DNA of 64,000 nt from Rehmannia glutinosa (lineage: Eukaryota; Streptophyta; Magnoliopsida; Lamiales; Orobanchaceae), in NCBI GenBank assembly GCA_016081115.2, contig CM071924.1:87868616-87932615 (forward strand). Reading direction: 5' to 3'. Position 1 is the first letter of the stretch, and the number at the start of each line of letters is the position of its first letter. Below are positions 35,701 to 47,566 of the stretch, in pieces. Position numbers and translations under genes: made by a program. The notes below the pieces were generated by a model. That model worked only from the letters and a program-made list of their open reading frames with translations. It did no database searches and was not told where the DNA came from.

Positions 35701-38700
35701 TTTTCATTTAATTTATAAATTTCCCACTTTGCAGTTCTTTCTATTGCTTAGTTATTCGGTTATCAGTCTTTGAAATTCTTTCAGCGATATACTGATACTG
35801 TTATTGTGTATTTCTGTAACAGAGAAATGAAACTAAGGCCTTACATTGCATAGAGAATTAGTTGATTTTTTATTCTAATTTGCATGTTTGTCCTATGCTT
35901 TCCATGGTTATTCTACTCTCTCCATACATCAAGATATTTGATGAACTCCGGAAATTTGCTAGTGACCTTGCATATTGCTTTGTGATGTTTATTACTGAAG
36001 ATAATAAATTTCACAAGGGCTTACTAGCAACTCATTTGCTTTTCTGGTGAATTCAGGTCACAAATTTGTAATACAAGAGGTGACCCTATTAGGTCTTTGA
36101 TTTGCTTAAAATTTTTAAGGATCAATATTTTTTATTGCCTCAAAACATGCATCTTGGATAATAATTAAGCATCCAGGCCACTTGAATGTAAGAAGGCTCC
36201 TAGATTGCAAACTTGTTGAACAAAACATTTGTGGCCATTCTAATTTTCCGTTCTTGTATTAAGCATTTGTAATATGAGTTTCTAATAGTAGAACTTGCTT
36301 TAGGACTCCTAATTATGGTCGAAAATTCAACTTTTAAAAGTTTATCCAGCCATGATGACTAATTTATGATGCTTTAATGTGTAGTTCTTTGTCAGAAGTC
36401 AACATTGAAGCTCTCCTTTCACTGTAGCTGGTAAACATATAATTATGAATCACAAACCATGCTTTTGGTCCACAAATGTGCCAATATGCTAATTATCAAG
36501 TGAAAATCAGACGGTAGACAAAATATTTGTTTTAATAAGTCCTGTGCCATCAGGCATACCGTGTAGTTTTACAATCAGATGTGACAAAATGTTCAGTCAT
36601 GAGGATGTGTTCTAGCAGTATGCTGAATGTTTCCTTACTATTGTTTGGCTAATATGTGTGACCTTCTTAGTAAAAGTATCTGTCTGCTGAGCCATGTGTT
36701 CACCTCTATATCATCATCATCATCATCATCATCATCATTAACTACACCTTATCCCACTACGTGGGGTCGGTGGTGTGAAATTTATAGTGTCATTGTTTAA
36801 AATTAGTTGACACTATAAATTCACACAAAAAAGCAAAGTGGCAAAGTTTTACGCCGGATGCCCTTCCTGACGCAACCTTCAAACGAAGGAGAAATGAGAT
36901 GAAATTCCAAAACCATCATCATCATAAGTTTTTCCACTTGCATGGAAAATATCATGAGAAGGCGATGAGTTGAGATAGTTGCTCTAGTCATGTCCCATTA
37001 CAAGATTGATATTGTAAAATCAACATGTACATCATGGAACATGACGTATGTGTTCACCTCTATATCTTGCAGCTTATTATTGCCTGCAAAAAGGGAGGAA
37101 CCAGTATTGAAGATCTTGCAGAGCAACATCCAGAACTGATTGTAAAGGTTAGGCTCTCTTCCATTATTCTGAGATCCAGCTGTGTACAGAAATTTTACTT
37201 TTTGAAAGTGATCCCTTTACTGATTGATGTTTTGAATCTTTCCTGGGCCAGGTGCCTATTGATGTTTTCACCGGAATTACTGATGAGGATGCCGCCAAGG
37301 TAGTTGATGGTTTATCACCCAAGGTGGCTGATAGAAATGCTTCAATTGAACAAGTGAAGAAGTTGTATGAACTTTTCTGCAAATGTGACTGCACAATGTT
37401 GGAGGTGACAACTCAATTTGATTTCTACCAATATTGTTTTCTTTCACTGTTTAAAAATGATTTAATGGTCTCTAAGTTTATATTGTGCACCAGCTATTAT
37501 TGCTAACTTTGAAGCACTATTTTGTAACAGATCAATCCTTTTGCTGAGACTTCTGATAACCATTTAGTAGCTGCTGATGCAAAACTCAATTTTGATGATA
37601 ATGCTGCTTTCCGTCAGAAAGAGATATTTGCTCTTCGGGATCCAACACAAGAGGATCCTCGTGAGGTACTGTTCCTCCCTTATTTTCTTTTTCGCCTTCA
37701 TATACATGGCTTTCAAAGAAGCTAATAAATCTTTGATCACTGGATGTTTATTCATTACATATGACATTTTTTAAATATTTTCAGGTTGCTGCAGCAAAAG
37801 CCGACTTGAATTACATTGGCTTAGACGGAGAAATTGGTTGCATGGTGAATGGTGCTGGATTGGCCATGGCCACAATGGACATAATTAAGTTACATGGAGG
37901 AACTCCTGCAAATTTTCTTGATGTTGGGGGAAATGCTTCCGAAAACCAGGTAATTCTGATTTTTGTTTATCTTTCGGATGTTGTAGGTTCATTTTGCCTT
38001 CAAATCATTTTAAGGCATTTGAGTGGATACATTGGATTATGAGAATTAGTATATCGGTCTGCTAATTTTAACAAAATGCAATATTTGGTGGAAATCTTCC
38101 TCTATTTTTTTCACTCAGGATTTGAATTATAATTCTGATCGCTTTAGTTGAATATGCTGATCAGGTTGTGGAAGCTTTTAAAATTTTGACATCAGACGAG
38201 AAAGTGAAGGCTATTCTTGTGAACATTTTTGGAGGAATTATGAAGTGTGATGTAATAGCCAGTGGAATCGTTAATGCTGCGAAACAGGTAAAAGAAATAC
38301 ATTAACTGGATTTTATTTGTGAGTTATGGTTGTTTTTCAACATTATATCTGAGAATGCAAATCCTCTGCTTCCGATCCCAGTTCAGCCTTTTTCTCTTTA
38401 AATTAGGAAATTTATTGCTTTTGATGAGAGCAATGTACAATTTTGAACAATGTTGGGGTTCTGTTCTAGGTTCAACTGAAAGTACCTGTGGTTGTCCGTC
38501 TTGAAGGCACCAATGTCGACCAAGGAAAGAGAATTTTGAAGGTGAAATTTTGAATCCACATTTTTCACGTAGGAAATTTTGGTGCGCTAAATTAAGCGAT
38601 ATACGACTTAGTCCAACTGTTCGTCTGAACTTTTTCATGTGTACAGGAAAGTGGTATGACTTTGATTACTGCTGAAGATTTGGATGATGCAGCTGAGAAG

Positions 38701-38724
38701 GCAGTGAAAGCCATAGCAAGCTGA
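32775..38724 (+). CDS. Succinyl-CoA ligase [ADP-forming] beta subunit, mitochondrial, 422 aa
   Basis: Twelve coding exons, all GT-AG and in frame: 32775-32876, 33185-33295, 33460-33571, 34148-34212, 35547-35624, 37073-37147, 37252-37404, 37531-37665, 37785-37949, 38165-38287, 38470-38541 and 38647-38724 (1269 nt). The enzyme joins succinyl-CoA to succinate conversion and nucleotide triphosphate synthesis in the TCA cycle, working with the alpha subunit in the mitochondrial matrix. Residues 1-~27 are Arg/Ser/Gln-rich, like a presequence. The mature part begins LNIHEYQ. ATP-grasp signatures follow ([14 protein letters not shown] ~72-85; [21 protein letters not shown]), then the ligase domain with [26 protein letters not shown] and [10 protein letters not shown]. 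Length and sequence are standard for plants. Introns 4 and 5 exceed 1.3 kb; intron 5 holds a recent retroposon. Confidence 0.97.
33880..34005. repeat. Duplicated palindrome in intron 3
   Basis: Two ~45-bp direct repeats, each starting with the palindrome ggacaatatattgtcc or a one-base variant and continuing ccttatNtcaaNatgacccc, ~75 bp apart. No function can be read from it. Confidence 0.7.
36713..37047 (-). mobile_element. Retroposon (SINE-like) with (TCA)n tail in intron 5
   Basis: 335 bp between perfect 19-bp direct repeats atgtgttcacctctatatc (36694-36712 and 37048-37066). The (TCA)n run at the left edge reads as a (TGA)n tail on the minus strand. The body includes cccactacgtggggtcgg and ttttacgccggatgccct, motifs I recall from dispersed plant repeats. 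The right target duplication ends six bases before exon 6, so part of the acceptor's pyrimidine tract lies in the duplicated sequence. Confidence 0.88.
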
Positions 38725-40298
38725 AGAAATATCTCGTGCTTTTTTGGTTTAAATTGATTGCAGTCGCTCGTTTTTTACGTTCCTTTTTGTCGTAAAATTT
38801 TATGTATACCGATTCATGGGCTTTCATCCAAAAACCCTTTCAATCTCCATTGGTATGTGGAGAAGTTTTTAATCATTCTTGATCTCACATAAAGAAAGTC
38901 GTCATAAATTTTTGTGTTGTCTGGTTTCTGATGAATTTTCTAACGATGATCAGCATATAGTGCTTAGTTTCTTAATGGTGTAGACAAGGTTTTCTTCTCT
39001 TCTTAATAATTAACAATCCATTATTGTCCTGAATCGGAAAGGACACCTATTTAGTGAGTTTTTCTTTAATTTGAGATTTGTTAGAATACTGGGAATTGGG
39101 AAATATCTGTGTGAAAATATATTTGGAAACAAATTTGAAAGAATTGAAGGGGTCCAATTCTTAAACAGTGCAGTGATGTGAATTGTGTTGCCAACAATTT
39201 AAGGTATCACTGCAGGAGTCTTGTATATCGAAACACAAATCATAACAAAAAATGGAATTACAGATATTAAAATGTACACAACTAGTTTCAAAATTGTGTA
39301 CAAGTATAAAAATATTTGTACGATGTTCTTAGGACAAAAACTCTTAAACGAAATGTTTATATAAAGTACAAAAATCATTAAGGCTAAAAGATACTTCTTT
39401 TTAGATCTTGTAAAGTAAGCAACACTTAGGTTCTTTCAAAATGAACAAAATCTAAGAAAGACATTGCCTGAATGTTACAAACAAAATCTAAGAAAGACGT
39501 TGCCTGAATGATACACTTGGCCACATTATCTCCATGCAAACTTCTTGTGAGTAAAAAGAGTGTGATTTCTTCAATATGATCTCATACTTCCAAATCCTTG
39601 AGTTTTCTGCACGAGTGATTTGTTTTAAATAGAGATGTTTGTAACTTCTCCAAAGAATAACTTTCTCAAACAAAAACCACATGCTCAAAACAAGGAAATA
39701 GAAGAACTTTCTGCAATTCCCAAAAACTGTCGTTAGCCACAAATCCAGTAAAAAAATTGAAATTAACTACTAAAAAAACTGACATTAGTTATTTAGAAAA
39801 TTAACTAACAAAAACTAACATTAAATATCCAGAAAATTGCAAAACAAAAATAAAGATAACGTTTGATTTAAAAAGAACATCTATATTTTTTTATAGATTT
39901 AAAAACGAAAATAAGTTTACATTTGATTTAGTGTACTTTAATAAAACTCATGAATGAAAAAACGTGAGCAAAGATAATCTGTTTAATTTTGAGATTTTAA
40001 AAAAAAACATTTTTCTAGGTTGTATATGTAAAATATTAAGATATGGTGTAATGGTGGGATTCACAATTATATTTAATGTGTAAGGATGTAATTTAATAAA
40101 TGATGTATTAGAGGCCCTCTGTATGACGCTATTGGTAATTAAGAAAAAAACATAATATGATTTGCTTGCGTGAATTGGTGGAAACATTCCATTAAAACGA
40201 AAACCAAATGATTGTGAAACCTTTCATAGGAAGAGTAGGCTTATAATTGTCCCTTTGTGCAGCTTTACATGTCCAGAGTTCTTCTTGATCTCGACACA
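38725..40298. other. Intergenic AT-rich DNA
   Basis: Holds the 3' UTR of the ligase gene, then no genes. A 30-bp direct repeat (aaaatctaagaaagac...) occurs at ~39446 and ~39482. Confidence 0.5.
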
Positions 40299-40306
40299 CT
40301 AGAAAG

Positions 40307-41349
40307 TAGTGGTGTCAAAATGACCGGGCCGGGCGTGTCAAAATGCCCGGCCCAACAGGCCAGTTACGGAGATTGGGCCGGCCCGAGCTTAATCTAACCG
40401 GGTTGCTTATTTTCCAGTCCAGCCCAGCCCACCACGGGCTTTGGGGCTATCGGGCCAAATTGACCCTAATTTTAGATTATTAAAAAAAAACTATGTTTAA
40501 GTCCTCCCCTAACAAACTACAACCAAATAGTCTAAACCACATAAACCTTCAAAATAAGTATGTTTAATTTGTCAAGAGGATGTCCAATAACTACATCATT
40601 TCATTTTTACATAAACCACTACGACCAAATGGTCCAAACCACATAAACCATTAAAAGTAATCATAAGGATTTCCAAATTCTGCTGTTACATATCTTCAGG
40701 ATGTTAGAACTGAAAAAACATTAACTTGATACACCTCAAATCTTAATAGAACCGAACAATTCATGTCTGTTATTTTACTCACCACCCACACACATATATG
40801 AAGAAAAGAATAACATTGATATTAACCAAACCATTATGATACAATTGAATATGCATCTCATATTAATTATGTTAAGCTATGAAAGCCTAGTCAAATGAGG
40901 GCCTAATCGGATTAGAAGAATTCGTTCTTAGCAGCTTAGGCCATTGATTTAGCGATCATTGTGTCATAAATATTAGTGACCACAATTTCAAATCCATGTT
41001 TTTCTGTATCAAAAAATCTCTTTAACCTAAAGTTTTGAAAAGAAACAATAAATTTCTATTCTCTTAATTCTCATGAATCTCCAAATACTTAACCATTGCT
41101 CATCAGTCAGTGACTATCATTTTTAGATAAATTTAACTAAAGGGAATCTTAATTTTTCCCATTTTTCCATTCCTGCCCTCCTTGAGGTTTTTTGGCTTTT
41201 TTGGCCCGAGCCTGATCAGCCCGTCGGGCCTCTCGGGCCGGGCTTTCAGGCCCAATTTTATTCGGGCTTGTAAAATTCAAGCCTGGTCCACCCTTAAAAT
41301 CGGGTAGGCCGGGCTAGCCCAACGGGCTGGACTCATTTTGACACCTCTA
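40307..41349. mobile_element. Non-autonomous hAT element, 1,043 bp
   Basis: Ends TAGTGGTGTCAAAATGA and its inverted match TCATTTTGACACCTCTA, with identical 8-bp target duplications ctagaaag (40299-40306 and 41350-41357). Subterminal regions are rich in ggcccg/cgggcc blocks in both orientations. No transposase reading frame inside. Eight-bp duplications and these ends fit hAT. Confidence 0.93.
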
Positions 41350-41393
41350 CTAGAAAGGCATGTGAAACTGAGTGCATGCCTTAAAATATTTTA

Positions 41394-41650
41394 GGGATAA
41401 TTGCGAAAATTACCCCTGAAGTTTGGTATAATTACAAAAATTTCAGTTATCTTTCAAAATTACAAATATCGATTTAAGGTGTTACAAACACTCACTTGAG
41501 GTTTGTATTTGTTTAACGTATATTACTTTCTTAAGGGTGCAAATTGTAAAATAAAAACAAATATCAATAGGTATTTGTAATTTTAGAAAATAATTAGTTT
41601 TTTTTTTTGTAATTAGGTTAAACCTTAATGATAGTTTTTGTAACTATCCC
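41394..41650. mobile_element. Mutator-like MITE
   Basis: 257 bp, ends gggataattgc / gtaactatccc, flanked by aatatttta and aatgtttta (8 of 9 identical). Same family as the copies at 19974, 41830 and 45483. Confidence 0.8.
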
Positions 41651-41789
41651 AATGTTTTACAAAGCTGGATTTCTGAAACTTATTCACAATGCTAGTATGG
41701 AATTGCATGCAACAAATAATTCCAACAAAGGAAAATGAAAGAACACCAATAAATAACAATTGGAAGTGATCATTAGATTAACACTAAGT

Positions 41790-42259
41790 CTCCATGATCG
41801 ATTTGGAGCTAAAGATTTCAAATCCATAAGGGATAATTACAAAAACACCCCCAAGGTTTGAGCTAATTACAAAAAAAATTCAGAGATATTTCAAAACTAC
41901 AAAAAAACCCCTATGGTTTGATTTTGTCTTAAATTTAAGGGGTTAACTATAATATTTCTACAAATATCAGGGTAGTTTTTGAAATATTTTTTTCTTATCA
42001 AGGGGGAAAATGTAAGCAGAATCAAACCATAAGGAGTTTTTTTGTAATTTTCAAAAATCTCTGAGTTTTTTTTAATTACTCCAAACCTCAGGGGTTTTTA
42101 TGTAATTATTCCAATCCATAATAATAAGTTCATTGAGCTTATTTGGATGAAACCAACGGATTTCAAATCCTTGAAAACTTTTTTTGGAGTCATTTTAGAA
42201 GATTTCAAATTCTTCTTATCTAGATACAAATTCTCTCATCCAAATGCAACCTAACCGTA
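41790..42259. mobile_element. MITE interrupted by a nested MITE
   Basis: Left part 41790-41829 (gatttggagctaaagatttcaaatcc) and right part 42113-42259 (ends catccaaatgcaacc) match the element at 21296. The Mutator-like MITE 41830-42112 sits inside. Confidence 0.7.
41830..42112. mobile_element. Mutator-like MITE with perfect 9-bp target duplication
   Basis: 283 bp, ends gggataattac / gtaattattcc, target duplication aatccataa at 41821-41829 and 42113-42121. It supplies the best-defined boundaries of the family. Confidence 0.88.
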
Positions 42260-42610
42260 GGTTCAATAACTCTCTCAAAGCATTAACTTGAACATCTGGA
42301 AAACCACTAAAGTGAGACAATTAACATAAAGTTAAACCAATATTTCACTCCATCTTCCTTATTTTTGAGATGAAACCAATATTTGGATGAAACCAACGGA
42401 TTTCAAATCCTTGAAAACTTTTTTTGGAGTCATTTTAGAAGATTTCAAATTCTTCTTATCTAGATACAAATTCTCTCATCCAAATGCAACCTAACCGTAG
42501 GTTCAATAACTCTCTCAAAGCATTAACTTGAACATCTGGAAAACCACTAAAGTGAGACAATTAACATAAAGTTAAACCAATATTTCACTCCATCTTCCTT
42601 ATTTTTGAGA
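42141..42610. repeat. Perfect 230-bp tandem duplication
   Basis: 42141-42370 and 42381-42610 are identical base for base, with a 10-bp spacer (tgaaaccaat). The copied block includes the right part of the interrupted MITE plus unique flank. It lies ~150 bp beyond the stop of the alcohol oxidase gene. Confidence 0.97.
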
Positions 42611-42756
42611 GAATGTTACACTACCACCCCACCTACTTCATCTCTAATTTCAATACATCAGATTAATGTCACGTGTATCAACCATTCACCTGAAACACCA
42701 TACGAAATACGAGATCTCATACGACGAAAACGAGCCGACAAGGGCCAGCAACACAT

Positions 42757-45700
42757 TTAGATGACCTTCCCTTTCTTCATAGATTCAGCTAATCTGGTTG
42801 AGATGCAGTACGCAGTAGATTGAATAGTGACCATTGGATTAACACCAACAGCAGAAGGAAGAACACTCCCATCACACACAAACAAACCTTTGGCCTCCCA
42901 ACACTCACCGTTCTCATCGACCGCCCCATCGTCCTCATTCACACCCATCCTACAACTCCCCATCTGATGGGCAGAACAGTAAATAGTCCAATATTCCGAT
43001 TTCGACCTCGGCCCTCCAACGGCACTAACCGTGTCGATAAACTCCTCCAACTCCTCACTCTTAGTCCCTTTGCATTTTATCTTCTGTCCATCACTTCTAA
43101 ACGTGCCAACTTCTATGGCACCGGCCGAGATCAAAATCCTCAACGCTCGTCTCAATCCCGTTTTAAGATTTTCTCTGTCGAGCACACTTAATCGGTACTT
43201 TATGCATCCTTGGTTTTTCACCTCACCCGAGCCTTGATCTCGGGATAACGCGAATAAAACGGCGGTTCTACCGTATTTTTTCATGCTTTCGTTTATTTGT
43301 TGCCTTGAAACCCAAGGGAATAAAGCAGCAAATGAAGCTGGTCCAAGTGCTGCAGCTTCAACTATAGCTTGGATGTTTGATTCTTGATTTTGGACCTTGT
43401 GAACAGAAGTTATAATCCCACCTTCAAAGCTTTTACCTTTGAATTCCACTAAAGATTCTGGAAAATATCCCCATACAAATGAAACAGGGTGGAGATGTAA
43501 ATTTTTACCTATGTTCTTGTTCTTCAAACCACTAGATATCAACAATGGGGGTGTTAGAAGAGAACCACAAGCCGAAATCGTCACCTTTGCTTCGATTCGA
43601 AGCTTTTTCCGGATATTCTTGTTTTCGGTACTTGCGATAACTCCAATGCATCTCTTTCTGAATTTCTCATTACTATCGCTCACGAGCACGAATCGTTCGG
43701 CTTTACATCCGGTTAAAATTACCGCGCCGTTTTCAACAGCATCGACGAGCCAAGTGGTTTCGGTCCCCTTTTTATCTCCTCTTCTGCAGCCATAGCAGCA
43801 AGAGCCACAGTAATGATCGGCCGATGAATTTCTTGGTACATTTTCGACTTTTAGGCCGAGATTTTCACAACCCTTTTTAAGTACTTGGTTTTGGAATCCT
43901 TCTTGTTCACAAGTGTCTGTGACACCAATCCTTTTACAGACATGATCCATTGCAGACCGATACTCATTCGTACCGAAAACTGGAATCTTGTTTGTTTCAG
44001 ACCATTCTTGGAGGATATAATCAGGTGTTTTTATGCATGCAGACCAATTTACCGATGAACCACCGCCCACCGTTGATCCCGCCATCACCATTATTTTCCC
44101 ATCTTGTGTCGTTAGCATCCCACCGGATTCGTATAATTCGGACATTGAAGGTCCTTCTAGACCTGAATAATCCTCTGTTACAAAATAATGACCTTTTTCA
44201 AGAACGACGACTTTTTGTCCCGATTTTGCAAGAACTGCTGCTGCAACTCCTCCACCGCAACCAGATCCAATGATCACCACATCACATTTGATCTTATATG
44301 CGTTTTCATTCCGATCATCCGTGATATGCACACCTTTTTGGATTAGGGACTCCTTTAGTGACGACTCGTCTTCATTCATGATCTCGATGATGCCCTTTTC
44401 GAGTGGTCTTTCATTTTCTGGTTTGGTTTGTCTTTCGATGACCTCTACTTGGTATCCAATGGCTTCCCAAGCCGGGTTATTCGAATTTTCATCGGTCTGC
44501 AGAGAAATCCGAAAAAGGGACTTAATATGTAAAAACAATCTTCAGAGTTGATTATTGCATAAATGCAAAAACATGGAATGATGATATAACAACATAATTT
44601 AAGATGAAATTTTCAGTGTTTAAATTTCACTTGTATATATCTCCAGTTACAGCCAATACTCAGAATACAATATATCATCCGAAAAATTACAAATTTCACA
44701 AATATTTTCAGTATTGAAACATATTTTCCTTGCTCTTACAAGTTACAAGGGAGTCTATTCAATAAGCATTTAAGGATGAAACTAAGGAAGCATTTGCAAA
44801 CTCTAAAAAAAGTGATTCTCAGCTGCTACGTGGAAAAAAAAACAACATAATCACGTTTTTAAGAGTTTGCAAGCACTCCCCAAGACTACTGAGCCAACTT
44901 TTAGCTATTGATAAAGAACTACACAAAAAATAGAAGTGGTGTTTAATTGAGTGAAAAATAGTCGAGAATCAAAAGTATTACCAGAGAGAAAAAGACGAAG
45001 AGACAGATGACTTTTAGCGACAAGAATGATATTCTCAAAGGCAGCAGAAAAGTTTCTCTTGACCATTTTTGAAGGATAGCTTCTCTTTTCTTCAATGACA
45101 ACTCAGAGAAACTGTGCACAAATGGCCATTTTAAGTCCAAACAAATAAACCCACAAAGCAAAAGTGTTCCAAGTCTGCTTGACAGAAGCTTTAACACTAA
45201 GCTGACTATGAACACTGCTTTAGGTATACCCCTCTTCACAAGAAGCTCTGCCACCTATTAATCACAAGGGCAAATAAAAATATATGAAACAATCATGCAT
45301 GACAAAAACATAACTGAAAATTTGCAAATGTACATCAATGAATATTGCTGAGCTTCAACTGAACAAGAAATTGTTGCCACAATCATTAACAACTTGTGCT
45401 AAATGCTATTCATGTGTTTCTTCAGCAATCTCATGACAAATTTACTATGGTAATGGTTATGCTGCTAACTCAATAGTTTTTAGGGATGTTTTCGAAAACC
45501 ACCCTTGGGGTTTGGGGTAATTACAGAAACCCCTTGAGGTTTGCTTCCGTCTTTTACATTTTACGCCATTCGTTAGTTGAAGTGACGGAATTACATGCCT
45601 CAAATTTTCTGAATATTACAAATAGCCCCAACTTTCCGTCTTACTTTCACAATTACATCCTTAATTTTTTCTGAATGTTAGAATATCCCCACGAAACTTG

Positions 45701-46462
45701 AGGCTATTTGTAATATATACAAATGTTTAGGGGTGTAATTGTAAAACATTTAATAACATTAGCAAATTCCGGTTCAACTAATGGTTGAGATAAAATGTAA
45801 CACAAAATTAAACCTCTCTGAATTTTCTTATAATTACCCCAAACATCGGGGGTACATTTTGTAATCACCCCATCATTTCAAATTTCTTAAATGTTGGTGA
45901 ATTTACAAAAGAATCAAATGTTACTTACTGACATGCAATATATTCACAAGAAATCCCCTTTGACAGATGCTAATTACAATCCAAAAATCAAAATCTGAAC
46001 ACCTATAGGTGGGAACTATTAACTGTTATAACTTGAACTAAGCTCATTGATGATATTAATAATAGGACAAACCATTAATTACTAGGAACAAAACAACTCC
46101 ATTAAATGAAATTGCACGAACAATCCGAAATTATGTCTCGTTACAAATGCCAAAAAAAAAAAAATACAAAAAATCATGAAGTAATAAAAACATAACAAAA
46201 TAAGTTTAAAAAATGTAAGCACACAGAAATTATGTTTATGTTTACCTCATCAGGGCCAGAAGACTTGTGGAAAGACCAATAAACCTGGTTTGTCAAATTA
46301 TCTTCAATCTTGCCATCACAAAATTGGAGTGGAGGAATGAGGGTCTGACAGATGGCAGACAGTGATTGGATCTGAGATGAAGAGAAGCCATGGCTGTAAC
46401 TTGAGCATTCCCCTTTCTTCCTCCCTCCCTTCAACAAACGATGTGCCTCTTTTTCTTCCTTC

Positions 46463-46464
<2 letters not shown>
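42757..46464 (-). CDS. Long-chain alcohol oxidase (FAO), membrane GMC flavoenzyme, 743 aa
   Basis: Minus-strand exons are 46464-46246, 45254-44982 and 44496-42757, giving 73 + 91 + 579 residues, all phase 0. The enzyme (EC 1.1.3.20 family) oxidises long-chain fatty alcohols to aldehydes with FAD and oxygen. Exon 1 has the family N-terminus ([25 protein letters not shown]-like). Exon 2 carries hydrophobic segments (~86-110 and ~152-164) that anchor it to membrane. Exon 3 has the FAD-binding GSGCGGG (~241-247) with VVVLEKG after it, then [20 protein letters not shown], and the C-terminal catalytic [12 protein letters not shown] and [13 protein letters not shown]. Length matches plant FAOs (~740-760). 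Intron 1 holds a MITE. Closest in type to FAO4-class proteins, judged from memory. Confidence 0.96.
45483..45871. mobile_element. Mutator-like MITE in intron 1 of the alcohol oxidase gene
   Basis: About 389 bp, starting gggatgttttcgaaaaccac and ending gtaatcacccc, with internal ggggtaattac/gtaattac palindromic arms. Longer and more diverged than its relatives; no clear target duplication. Confidence 0.65.

Positions 46465-46466
<2 letters not shown>

Positions 46467-46500
<34 letters not shown>
46467..46500 (-). repeat. (GA)n tract in the 5' UTR of the alcohol oxidase gene
   Basis: About 17 CT units on the plus strand ending 2 bp upstream of the start codon, followed by gctcgctcgc. On the gene's strand this is a GA-rich leader. 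Confidence 0.85.
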
Positions 46501-46503
<3 letters not shown>

Positions 46504-46532
46504 CGCTCGCAGTTCTCTTTTTAGTCTGAAAT

Positions 46533-46542
46533 ATTTTTATAA
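46533..46542 (-). promoter_or_regulatory. Candidate TATA box of the alcohol oxidase gene
   Basis: ttataaaaat on the minus strand, about 70 bp upstream of the start codon at 46464. Confidence 0.5.
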
Positions 46543-46560
46543 TCAGCTGTTCATTCTATT

Positions 46561-47160
46561 GGTTCTCTGTACCATATTAACTAATGATACTTGGATTAGA
46601 AAAATTCTTTGGGTATGAAATTAATTAGTATAGTATTAAGAGTAAGAGACATTTTATTAGTCCAAACCCGTGTTTGTGGAAAAGGATAAGTATTTTCTTG
46701 AAAGTAGCGTTTGCACGTGTCGGCTCGTGATTGGATATGGAATTTTCTTGGCGGGTTTTTCGTTGAGAATTAAACTAATTGATCAAAAGAATGTGTTATT
46801 ATCAAGAATCGAAAATATTTTTGAGTTACTTGTGTTTTTATATAAATATAAATAAAAATATTTTATGAAAAGTACATGCATATATTAGAAAATATATGAT
46901 TGTATGATCAGAATACAAAATTAAATATGAAGACGACAAATTTAAGATTAAAATTATTATGTATTAAAAAGTAAAATAACAAGTACAATAATTCATTTCG
47001 AAGAGTATAAATATTTCGAGAAAATAAAATTAAATATTGTCTAATTATATAGATTATTTTAATGTGGTCCTTTTTTGCCAAACATTTTATAACGTCTTAT
47101 AACTCTCAACCGTTTCATAAAATATTTTAAAATTTGAAAAACATATAAATTCAATGAAAT
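46561..47160. other. AT-rich intergenic DNA
   Basis: Upstream flank of the alcohol oxidase gene; nothing recognisable beyond it. Confidence 0.4.
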
Positions 47161-47270
47161 CTTTTTTTTTTTTTTGTAAAAGTGCAAAAAAACACACGCA
47201 CTTATATGAAATTGGACCCGTATACCATATCAATCACCCTTACAATACAATATTTAACTAATGAAGCACA
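47161..47270 (-). mobile_element. Diverged SINE (minus strand)
   Basis: Degenerate relative of the next entry: poly-T at the left, acacacgcactt, and a B-box-like region without the intact gttcga core. Confidence 0.5.
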
Positions 47271-47286
47271 AGTATGGTCTTAAATT

Positions 47287-47409
47287 TTTTTTTTTTTTGA
47301 GTACATTGGGGGGAATTTGGGTAGGGGACACACGCACCCGTATGGAATCGAACCCGGTCATTCACCTTTACAACACATGCCTCAACCATTAGAGCACAAG
47401 GTTGATCCC
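47287..47409 (-). mobile_element. tRNA-derived SINE with 16-bp target duplication
   Basis: On the minus strand it reads gatcaaccttgtgctctaat (A box) and gggttcgattcc (B box), then a tail ending in poly-A (poly-T on plus). Flanked by identical agtatggtcttaaatt at 47271-47286 and 47410-47425. Intact boundaries suggest a young insertion. Confidence 0.9.
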
Positions 47410-47566
47410 AGTATGGTCTTAAATTCAACCAGAGCTTATCTTCACTAAAAAAAATATTTCTACTTCTTGTATATTTAATTCGTTTGTCATTCTGTTGCGT
47501 CACTGTACTATAGTAATTATGATACCTGATTTCTTGGACCAAAGCCATTTTTGACATTTTATGGAT

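Noticed and set aside
42820..44551. Plus-strand ORFs of 90-123 codons opposite the alcohol oxidase gene
   Set aside because: Antisense to a well-conserved long exon.
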